Below are positions 51,621-61,700 of a stretch of DNA of 64,000 nucleotides, piece after piece. Both the position numbers and the translations under genes were made by a program. The notes beneath the pieces are model-generated. The model was not told the DNA's origin and did no database searches. It saw only the letters and a list, made by a program, of their open reading frames with translations. This stretch comes from Epiperipatus broadwayi (lineage: Eukaryota > Onychophora > Udeonychophora > Euonychophora > Peripatidae), in contig JAQFVV010000185.1 of assembly GCA_028023455.1 (NCBI GenBank), forward strand, positions 1,565,239-1,629,238, written 5' to 3'. Every line of letters starts with the position of its first letter. The first letter of the stretch is position 1.

Positions 51621-51882
51621 ATTTATAAGAAGATATCAAATCTTTAGACTTTAATGGAAAGATTTTGATGTTCTTTACTCCCATACTATTGAAATTTTTA
51701 TGATAAAGTGCTCAAAGCCCTTGTTGATATCGATGTTATTTGCATACCCATAATGACTTTAAGTCACTCTGACCCCCCATATGAAGGACCTTAATATGTC
51801 CACTTAAATAGACAGAAGACAGATGGGAAGAATTCTGGCTGGGTCTGTAATATTTGAATACAAGGATAATGTATATAATAAA

Positions 51883-51980
51883 CTTCAGATGTAACTAGAG
51901 GAAATTTGAACACAAACTTTCAAGCTTTCTTTAGTTACCGACTACATCTTATATAACTGATATACATGATCACATACTTT
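51883..51980 (+). repeat. family R1, partial copy
   Basis: GATGTAACTAGAGGAAATTT through CATCTTATATAACTGATATA repeats the first about 95 bp of the 51424 copy and then diverges. Confidence 0.75.
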
Positions 51981-53351
51981 AATAAATCATTTTAACACAG
52001 ATAAACATATATATTAAACACAAATGTTTAACTTTATTTTTGATGGACATTTTTGAAACAAAGTTTTGCATACTATTGATTGACATATATCTATAACGTT
52101 CTTAATTTCTTTATTAAAATAAAAAAAAAATATTTAATTTTGAAATTATATATATAGCAAATATATATGTATGAATATTATTTTTCTAATAATATGTTTA
52201 TTCTTTTTCATATTTTCATCATAATGTCTAATCTGTTCTTCTAATTTTTTTTATTCTATCAGCCCTCTTTCTGCACTAATTATAAACAATGCGATTATGT
52301 TTTTCATTCACGCACATTTTTATTTTTTAAAAATATGCAAGCAATGCTGATTACAATCCCTTTTGTTTTGTTTTCATTGTATTTTTTTTCTGCAGTTAGA
52401 ATGATTATTTTCATTTGTAAGTGCCCTGCAAACAATGATATGTTATAGAGTTTAGAAATAATTTAATTGGCTGATGGTTTAAAAAAATATTTTCAATTAA
52501 AAGTCAATTTAAAAATGAATTAAGTATGTAACATTGACAGATCTTGTAATGAGTTTAGGATACAAATAAAAATAAATCACTATAACAAAAGAAAAATAAG
52601 TACTGCAAAAAAATCGCAAAGCAGCTTAGTGTTGTTGAATGTTTGGAAAAATGATTAATTGGAGATAAAAATAATGATAAAAATTATAATGTAATATTGC
52701 ATTAATAATAATACATTCTTTTTTAGACACTTTTATTTAACTTGAAAATTCTATTTGTTTTTTTTTTTTTGGGGGGGGTCGAATCTTGTAACCATATTTA
52801 ATATATTTCAGCTAAAGAAGTCTAACAGGTAAGTGATTTTTTTTAGAATTGTGGTATATTTGATGATGATTGCAATGTTGCTATTGTCTTTTTGTTTAAT
52901 TTTTGTAAAATTTATAAGACAGCAATGAGAATGTTCTTTCAAATGGATTTCTTCAAGTTTCATACACTTGATTGGTTTGATGACAATGCAATATTTTAGG
53001 GCTCTCTATCTTAACAGTATTGGTGGTATAAATTTCAAATCTTGTTGATGGGCAATAGATGGTGGTATATTTTTTTTAAAAATAGGCTTTCAATAAATTT
53101 CATATCTAATTTATTAAAAGGTATTCATTATTAAGTGAACTAGAAAAAACAGGTGACATCTTAATGTTTTTTGTCTATTTAACTAAAACTTGTTTTTTTT
53201 TAAAAATATGCTGCATTCACTAACACAAAATCTTGTAAACAATTTTAACATGTACAAATTTTATTTCAAATACTGGAAATACATTAATATTGTTTATACA
53301 CTCAGCATCCAAATAGATTTGAATGTGAATAATGTTAAAATGTCCATTGCA
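51981..53351. other. AT-rich stretch, no gene recognised
   Basis: No coding sequence. It contains a T-run followed by a run of eight or more G (about 52758-52778). Confidence 0.55.
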
Positions 53352-53372
53352 AAATATACAAATCCTAAAAAG

Positions 53373-53403
<31 letters not shown>

Positions 53404-53419
53404 CTTTTTAGGATTTGTA

Positions 53420-53456
<37 letters not shown>

Positions 53457-53457
53457 T
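53352..53457. repeat. 23-bp perfect hairpin around (TA)n
   Basis: 53352-53374 (starting AAATATACAAATCC) is an exact reverse complement of 53402-53424, enclosing a pure TA tract of about 27 bases. A second TA tract follows to 53457. Confidence 0.9.
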
Positions 53458-55710
53458 AGGTGTTATATTTTGTATTTGAATTAATTAATTTATGTAAGCC
53501 CTATCCTTTCAATGCTAGTTAAATGTGACAACAGAAATTGTGGTTAATATATATATAGTTTTAGTGCACTACTTATTAAATTAAATAAAAGCATTTTTTA
53601 TTAAATATTTTTTATCAGTATTATTTATTAACTTGTATAAAAAATATATACCTTTCAGATATGAGAGCATTTTAAAATTTATTCACTACTGTATCTGTGG
53701 CTTTGTTCACATTAGTAGAAAAAATAATATAATGTTATGATTAGTTATATCATGAGATTGGCGAATAGGCTGACAAGTGATTCCAGTCTCATGGCTCTTT
53801 TTATCATAATAAACATCGGTTTTATTTTTTCTTGCAATTTGTGAATAATTATTTTGATGGCTCTAAGAGAAGAAAAATGCACGTTACTATGTTGTTTCCA
53901 GAATTCAGATTTATTATAGAATAGTAATTTTGGTATATTGTGAATATTAGACATTTGTGAATAAATAAAACTGTCAAAGCATTTTTTTATTTATTTATTT
54001 ATTTTCAAAAGATTTTTATTTTCATTAGGATATATGCAATATTTATTATGTTCTTTATTAAATAAATGTTTAAATATATTGACAACAATTCAGAAATGTA
54101 CATTTTTATGAACATAATTGTCACCTCCTACTTCCAGCTCTTTTATAGGGGGAGAGTAAACAAAATGACTCAGGGTATTAAAATGTTTGCTGACCTATGT
54201 TATATTTCTGAATAATTAACTGTTAGAATTTTAGACTAAATAATTCATGTGATAAACGAATTAGTATTATTAATTATTAAGCATTCACTCTAATATAAAT
54301 AATATATTTATTACATATCAAAACATAAAAGTATGTAATAAAGTTAATTAATTATAAATAAAAATCATTTTAAGTAATAATAAGTTTCATGAAATTTTTT
54401 TCTTTTATTCAAAAGTTATAATATATTTAAATATTTTTTTTTTCAATAATTTTATTATTATTAATTTTTATTTTATTTATCAGTATTATGCATTTATCAT
54501 TTGAATAATTGCATAGATATATTTTCTAACACTGCATTTGTAATACGTATGTATTTATGATGTTTTTTTAATAAGATAAGCCTGATTTAATGTCCAGAGT
54601 CACCTAATAAAGTTCTTGTTTCTCGTTGAAATAATGTACATTTATGAGACAGTTATTGCCTTAATATTTATTCATTTTCATACTAGCATTTAAATTGATT
54701 AAGAAAATATCATTAATAAATATTATTACTAATAATGGACATTATTGTAATATATTTGTCCAAATAAAAAGTAATTAGAACTGACTCCGAGCTGCCTTAT
54801 GTGCCATTTCTGAATCATAATTATATGTTGTGCATTTTAGCTATTCATGACAAGAAATGTAAGATATTAGCATGTATTGCATATATAAAGGATAATAAAA
54901 ATACATTTTAAACAGTCTTTAGAATATTGTATTGGATATTTTTTAATATTGTTTAAAGTAATTTATAAAGTACTTAATAAAAAATTGTCAATTTATTATA
55001 CACACTGCTATGATTTTTAAAAATAAATATATTTATTTTATTGGATTATTTTTAATATTGTTTAAAGTAGAAAGCAATCATTTCTGATGTGAGAGATAAT
55101 TATCGTATATACACGTACTAATTGTTAAATACTGTATTTAAAGAATTAATGTATATATTTTATAAAAAAAATTAAGATAAGAATATTAAAATTATTTAAA
55201 ATAAAATATATACATAAATTTTTGGTATACACTATTTAACATTATATGATCAAAAATGGAAAAAAGTTTACTCCATTATGCTGCTCTTTCATATATTCAA
55301 ATAAATCACATGATATAATATAAAATTAAATATCTTTATATTACTAACATATGTTTATATATATATATATTCAATTTTTCAGATAAAAATAATTTATTTT
55401 AACATACTGTATTTATTGCTGCCTAAAATTTATAAACCTGAAGTACCACTATAACCTGTTGTGTGTACTATAGATTCTTTCACACATGCTTTAGCTCAAC
55501 ATGACATATATCATGTCATCAATAGTTAAAAATTCAATATATTTTATTTCCATTATTAAATATTTATACTAACTAAAACTGATTTATTGTTAGTTTTGAT
55601 GTTTCTTCTATGTTTATTAGTATTCATGTTAAAAAAGCTTTACCTATAATAGCTCTGTACAATAATTTTCATCACATGACAATCACCTCTTTTGCTTGTG
55701 TAACAGGTAA
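53458..55710. other. AT-rich stretch, no gene recognised
   Basis: No coding sequence or clear repeat. Confidence 0.55.
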
Positions 55711-55750
55711 AACTCACTGATGAAGGCCATAAGCCAGAAACTAGTCTGGG
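55711..55750 (+). ncRNA. hammerhead-like motif upstream of PLE-D RT
   Basis: CTCA, CTGATGA, AGGCCATAAGCCA, GAAAC, TA, GTC, TGGG. GGC/GCC forms a short stem II, AC/GT a two-pair stem III, and CTCA/TGGG a four-pair stem I (one wobble), with a GTC cleavage-like triplet. This gives the full hammerhead layout, with an A-A mismatch at the base of stem II. It sits about 100 bp before the first RT-like text, as expected for a PLE 5' terminal repeat. Confidence 0.5.
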
Positions 55751-55839
55751 AATATTGTATGAGTAGGCATTAGATGGGGATTTTATGCACAAGCCTTCTG
55801 GCCTCCATCGATTACTCTAGCTTGCTGTGTGTGGCAGTA

Positions 55840-56400
55840 TATATAGTGAGTTTTGCCTGTTTTAATACAATAATTTACCTAATTTTATTATTCTATTTGC
55901 AAAATATTACCTTGAAAATACATTTTTTATTCATGATTTTCAAAAGAATAAACAGATTTCTATGGGATCTCCACTGTCATCTATAATTACTAATCTCTTC
56001 ATGAATAATTTTGACAATCAAATATTAAATGCAGCTACTAAAAACTTTCTATTTGTCTCACATATGTGGATGATATATTTGCTATATGGCCTCATGGAAC
56101 TGATGCCTTGAAATATTTTCTTGTTTTTCTTAATGATTGACATCTTAATAATAAGTTTACTATAGTTTACTATAGAAATTGAAAATAACAAAAAAACACT
56201 TTCTTTTCTAAATGTTTTGATTGCATGAAAATGATATGACTCTTTATCAACATGTTTAGAGAAAATCCACTCATACAAACACATATATTAATTTTAATTC
56301 TCATAATTATCCTGATCAAATATTTTATATATCAAAAATCTTTTGATGATAGCTTGTAGTTTGCCTGATCAAGTTCATTTTATTCAAGAAACATAACTTT
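55840..56400 (+). pseudogene. PLE-D reverse transcriptase (Penelope type)
   Basis: YLENTFFIHDFQKNKQISMG then SPLSSIITNLFM (ATG of MGSP at 55962) matches the Q..G.AMGSPLSP block of Penelope RTs. After a frameshift, YVDDIFAIWPHGTDALKYFL carries the catalytic YVDD at 56063-56074. HLNNKFTI, LDVLI-like and STHTNTYINFNSHN text, matching FLD and YRK-THT-RYL-F-S-H, follows in other frames to about 56320. The N-terminal part of the RT is missing. Stops and two or more frameshifts make it inactive. It is the best-preserved PLE RT of the window. Confidence 0.8.
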
Positions 56401-56559
56401 CAAAAATATTCTACTTTCTAATGGTTATAATAAAAACATCATATATGAAGTTGTACATAGTAGTGATGCTAAAAAGAGAATAAATTGTATAATTCAACTA
56501 GTTATAGAATGGTTTTATTTTATATTAAAGGAATCACTGATACGATCAGTAGAAGAATA

Positions 56560-56945
56560 TTTAATTTTAACATAAAGACTACTTTTTCCACTAGTAAAAA
56601 AAAACTGTGAATTTTTCCATAAACCTAAACATAGAGTTTTTTTGGAATAACAGAGTGTTTATGAAATTCCATGTTTACAATGCTCTAAAAGCTATGTAGA
56701 TCAATCCAATAGATAAATTAAGAGCAGAATTAAGGAACATAAAAATACTAACCAGAAGTTAAATACATCAGCTTTTACTTCACATTTATTAGAAATTAGT
56801 CACAAACCTAATTTTGATAATGTTAAAATAGATGCTAAGATGGAAAAGTATGATTTGAAAACCATGAGGAAATATATTGGAATATTAAAAAGACTAATTG
56901 ATTTAAATAATGCTGACAAGGCACAACATATCCCAGCCATTTAAA
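56560..56945 (+). pseudogene. PLE-D GIY-YIG endonuclease
   Basis: SVYEIPCLQCSKSYVDQSNR near 56654-56713 is the GIY...YIG region (VYEIPC, then YVD in place of YIG). It is followed by KSRIKEHKN, SAFTSHLLEISHKPNFDNVK and a C-terminal helical part ending HIPAI at a TAA (56942). It lies downstream of the RT in the normal PLE order. YIG to YVD replaces the key Gly, so even without the stops it would be impaired. Confidence 0.75.
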
Positions 56946-57211
56946 ATCAATTAATGGTAAGAATAAAAAATAAACATTTTGTTAATTCACATATTCTAAA
57001 TACTCAATGACTCCATGCTCAATTTCATTCTTTATCTCATATTCAATCTTGTTATTACTAGAAATGTAATTTTTTTTTCTTTAAAAACTAGACTTTGACA
57101 ATATTGGATGTTATTACATCAAAATTTTGGAAAGTAATACAAAATAATACACAGTTTAACATAAAAAATTATTTGTTTACATCATGTAATAATGAAAATA
57201 TTAAATATAAT

Positions 57212-57218
<7 letters not shown>

Positions 57219-57253
<35 letters not shown>
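57219..57253. repeat. (CA)n-(TA)n microsatellite
   Basis: Short CA run passing into a TA run. Confidence 0.9.
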
Positions 57254-57256
<3 letters not shown>

Positions 57257-57579
57257 TTAATGGTATTACTTTTAAAACCATTATGATGCCTTTATTATAT
57301 ACTTTCTCCTCAACTGAATATAATCAATTTAACAGACAACTACATAATTAAATTAAAAAATTATATCCATCAAATCGACTTCCATTCTAAATTGAAGCTT
57401 GTCAAGATGTTACAATAATTCAAAAAATGTCACATGATTTACATATCATTTAAAACACCCTCTATTGGCCAATCCCAAACCTAAAAATATTTTTATACTT
57501 ATAAAATTGTATGTAGGAATAAGAATTTGTTTGGAAATAAGAAAATTGCTTGGAATAGGGGTATTACTTTGAATAATAT
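57254..57579. other. AT-rich spacer between two PLE fragments
   Basis: No coding sequence recognised. It may include decayed linker of the following PLE fragment from about 57500. Confidence 0.5.
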
Positions 57580-57941
57580 ATGAAATAATACAAAAGAATT
57601 TTTCGATAGGACTATTTCTGGTATAGTATATTTTAGTCCTTGTTTTTGTAAAAAGATATATATAGGTCAGAGTAGTTTGAGTTTAAATGAAAGAATAAAG
57701 GTTCATAAAAGTAGAATTAGAAATAGATATCTTAGTTCTGATGTGTATGCCCATGAAAAACATACAGGCCACACTATTCATTTTGATGGAGCTAAGGTTG
57801 TCTTCTTTGAGAAAAATGAAATCAAAAGAAAAATTAAAGAATCTTTGTTATTGAAAATTTATTATTCTGAAGCAATTTATTTATTTAAGAGTTCTTTTAT
57901 TATTAAGGGTGGATGGGAAGTAAATGGGTTTGTGGGTAATG

Positions 57942-57945
<4 letters not shown>
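57580..57945 (+). CDS. GIY-YIG endonuclease fragment of a further PLE (PLE-E)
   Basis: An open frame from a TGA near 57577 reads FFDRTISGIVYFSPCFCKKI then YIGQSSLSLNERIKVHK, VYAHEKHTGHTIHF, NEIKRKIKESLLLKI and a tail GGWEVNGFVGNV. It has intact GIVY and YIG motifs, Arg in NERIKVH and Glu in KIKESLL, so the domain signature is complete. The sequence differs from PLE-A, B and D, making it a fourth type of PLE nuclease. No RT precedes it. The stop (TAA at 57943) is followed immediately by the (TA)n tract and the assembly gap, so the element's 3' end is lost. The TTG or ATG at the frame's start is not a genuine start. Confidence 0.75.

Positions 57946-58022
<77 letters not shown>
57944..58022. 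repeat. (TA)n microsatellite entering an assembly gap
   Basis: At least 79 bases of pure TA, cut off by N bases. True length unknown. Confidence 0.97.
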
Positions 58023-58522
58023 NNNNNNNNNNNNNNNNNNNNNNNNNNNNNNNNNNNNNNNNNNNNNNNNNNNNNNNNNNNNNNNNNNNNNNNNNNNNNN
58101 NNNNNNNNNNNNNNNNNNNNNNNNNNNNNNNNNNNNNNNNNNNNNNNNNNNNNNNNNNNNNNNNNNNNNNNNNNNNNNNNNNNNNNNNNNNNNNNNNNNN
58201 NNNNNNNNNNNNNNNNNNNNNNNNNNNNNNNNNNNNNNNNNNNNNNNNNNNNNNNNNNNNNNNNNNNNNNNNNNNNNNNNNNNNNNNNNNNNNNNNNNNN
58301 NNNNNNNNNNNNNNNNNNNNNNNNNNNNNNNNNNNNNNNNNNNNNNNNNNNNNNNNNNNNNNNNNNNNNNNNNNNNNNNNNNNNNNNNNNNNNNNNNNNN
58401 NNNNNNNNNNNNNNNNNNNNNNNNNNNNNNNNNNNNNNNNNNNNNNNNNNNNNNNNNNNNNNNNNNNNNNNNNNNNNNNNNNNNNNNNNNNNNNNNNNNN
58501 NNNNNNNNNNNNNNNNNNNNNN
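58023..58522. other. assembly gap, 500 N
   Basis: Exactly 500 undetermined bases, a round number suggesting a gap of fixed or estimated size. Open frames through it are artefacts. Confidence 0.99.
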
Positions 58523-58670
58523 AGGGACTTAAATTCAGGCTTTTAAGCTCCCTAAAGCAAGCCATTCCATCTTATACTAATGAAATACGGGTACCACATA
58601 CATGTAAAAAATAAATCATCTCCAATGCCCATATTTCATGCTGAACCAGCACTCATTAATTGGTCTAGAT
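58523..58670 (+). repeat. family R1, copy abutting the gap
   Basis: AGGGACTTAAATTCAGGCTT through CATGCTGAACCAGCACTCAT to TTGGTCTAGA. Collinear with 51435-51600. The true start of the copy lies in the gap. Confidence 0.8.
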
Positions 58671-58698
58671 AACTATTTCCCCCCCCCACCCACACACA

Positions 58699-58701
<3 letters not shown>

Positions 58702-58754
<53 letters not shown>
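58702..58754. repeat. (CA)n-(TA)n microsatellite
   Basis: C-run and CA run at 58680-58701, then pure TA. Confidence 0.95.
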
Positions 58755-58757
<3 letters not shown>

Positions 58758-61700
58758 AACCTAGTGTTATTGACGGCCTTGGTTTACTTAGCATTGTTTC
58801 TGCAGGAAAACAATGCTATTCTTTAAAGAAATAAAAAGATAAAATAATAATAGTAATATTGATTAATAAAGTATGCTATTCACTCACTTTGGCATGTTTT
58901 GGGTGAATAACTAATAGATTTAATAACTCAATGTCATTTTGAAAGAGAGAACATGAATAATTTAATTGAGATATTAATAATTAGAGCAAATTAATATGGT
59001 ATAAAAGCTAAACAGTAATTGATTTTGGATGGGTAGAGAGGGGAGTAGATGAGTGTCTTATCATAAAGCACAATAACTTCTGGTAATTTCCTTTTGTAAA
59101 AAAAAAAAATATATATAATGTTTAAAGAATTATACATCACTGATTGTTAATTTAATGTATTTATTATTATTTTTTATATTGTCAAATTACTTTGTAATCC
59201 AGGTAAATAATACTAAAACCATATGATTGTAATAGGTTTTTCCTTTCTTTTGTTTATGTTATAATCAAATGATTATTTTTCTGGAAGAGGTCGCTAAAGT
59301 TAAAATATATATATAGTCTGCTTTTAGTTTTCAAGGAAGGAACAGTGCTGAAATTTGGTAACTCAATTTTTTCATTTTATTTTGCAGAAATAAATGTAAT
59401 CAAAGTAAAATTTTAATAATATAATGTGTGGCTAAAATTTTTTGATAAGATATCCTGATTTTCTTTGCCATCTACCTATTTAAAGACCTTTTATACTTAA
59501 AAATTTATTGTCTCACACTAAAGTTCAAAAATGACAGATGTAACTAAAAGAGTCACAGAAAGTGTTATTATGTCTAAATTAAGGAAGATAAATGATTTCC
59601 AAGTGAGAAATAATTATTTATTAACTTTATGTCCTTTATTGATATTTTCTTGGTATAGAAAGAAAAAAAAATAATTGAAAGAAATATTTTGAAACCAAGG
59701 AAAATCAACTAGAAACATTTTCGCGCTCTTTCTCAATATTGTCTGCCTTTACAAGTAATGTAGTTACATACGTTAAAATATGTTTTATTCACCAAGAATT
59801 GTCTGGAAATAATAATAATGATAAATAAGATTAAATTATGCACCTGTATATTTTTTTTAAAAATATATAAAAAAAAAGAATATAAACTTTCTCAGAGTAA
59901 ATATAGGAAAAGTTATATAGGGGCATTCTTACGGAGAAGTTACCGTTAAAAAAAAAAAAAATTAAAATTCCTAAAGTATGAACAAAACCAAATATCTTAG
60001 TAACTTAATGATAAAAATAAAGGATATATTATATTACACATCAGTTGGAGTTATTCAAACTTCCTATACATGTAAATCAGCTGCAGTTATTATCAGAATA
60101 ATCTCGGAAAAATTGCGCATTTTCGTCCATAAGTAAGCTAGCTAATAAGTATACGTATCGTTAATAAAAAAAAAAATATTGTGTATGTTTATTGTCTATA
60201 GTCAAATATTCGTCTATGTTAGAAGTCTATTTTTTTCTTGGATCCCAAAATTGTAGTAGTTTAATTCAAGTAATAATCTTTCTTCAATTCTGCTATATAT
60301 TTCTTTACCTAATTTATTAAACGCACAAAATAAGAGAAAACTTTTATCTAAAGGAAATAATACCATGTGTTTATTGTTTTTAAACTTGCTTCATGAAATA
60401 CGACTGGATAAAGCTCTTCACCTGGACCAATTGCTCAACAGAAAAACATTTTGTAATGAGAGAGTATGCACTTGTTAATTAATGATTGTTTAAAACTAAG
60501 TTATAAATGATATGTATTTTTTTTATATCACATAGATTAAAGTCTGTATGGTCAAGTGATATTTAATAGCCTTGTAATGACAAAGGTATGTTTTAATATA
60601 ATTATTATAGGTTAAGTTGATATTTAACACGGAAAAAAAAAAAATCTATAAAATATGTTTTAATAATTACATACAATTGTAGGTAGAAATTTTGTATGTT
60701 AGATACGTAAAAGAAAAATATTTAGATATTTAAGGGGTAAAATAAATATTGAAAATTATCAGAAGTAACTAAAAAAAAAAAATGCTATAACAAAATATTT
60801 CTTGTTAAAGTTTTGAAACGAATTTATACTGTATTAATTGAGGAAGTTATTCCTAATTATTCTTAGATAACACATCCACTTTATTTAGTTTAAGATAGTA
60901 TGCTACCAACTATTTTGAATGTTCCTTTATTAAAATTAAAATTATTATACTTTTATTCTATGATGTCCATTGATTTCAGATGTTGATCAAAGTATACCCA
61001 GTAACATAAGTTTATTATAATCAGTGTATTTACTTATCCTGCCCAGATATAGCATTGGTATATGCTTAATATTCGCATAGGTAATAATTATAATGTATTT
61101 ATTTTGTGGGATGAAAAATGATCTCCCCAAAAGCTTTGTTTTCCATGAGAGGAAGATTTTAAACATAATGTACGGGTATGTTTATAGCCCAAGTGATCGA
61201 TTCTCATAGATAGGACGATCAAGAATTTATCTAGCATTTAGTATGCTTCATTCGTTTAAATCCCAGGAGAGGATTGTATTTGGTGTGTGTTCGTTGTATG
61301 CCCAAGTAAGAGGCAAGAAACCACCAAAATATTTTAATGTAGTAGATTACTTTACAAACCTTCGTGGTTATTCCATAATCCTCATGTGAAAATAAAGATA
61401 GCTCCACCATGGAAGGTGTTGATTATTGTGCTTAATTTTGAAAGTTCGGGCAAGATAAAGGTTATATTGGAGGTGTTAGTTCCTCAAGATACACTTTAGT
61501 ATAAATAGTGTGTTAGTAACTAAGATCAATATCTGTATTGTGCTGCTAAATATTGCTAGTATTTGACAAGTAAATCAATGGAGAAAGTAATTAAAATTGC
61601 GTAATTTAAAACGCTTATTTACTGAAGGAATATTCAAATGCAATATTTAATTCTGGTTAGTAATTAAATAATACTCATTTTTAAAATTATACGTATGAAT

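Noticed and set aside
51424-51684. 86-codon minus-strand frame
   Set aside because: Covers family R1 repeat sequence; other copies do not keep the frame.
57903-58565. Long frames across the gap
   Set aside because: They run through N bases and (TA)n and encode nothing.
61200-61290. Possible SINE with CGTTTAAATCCC B box
   Set aside because: No convincing A box or second copy in the window.
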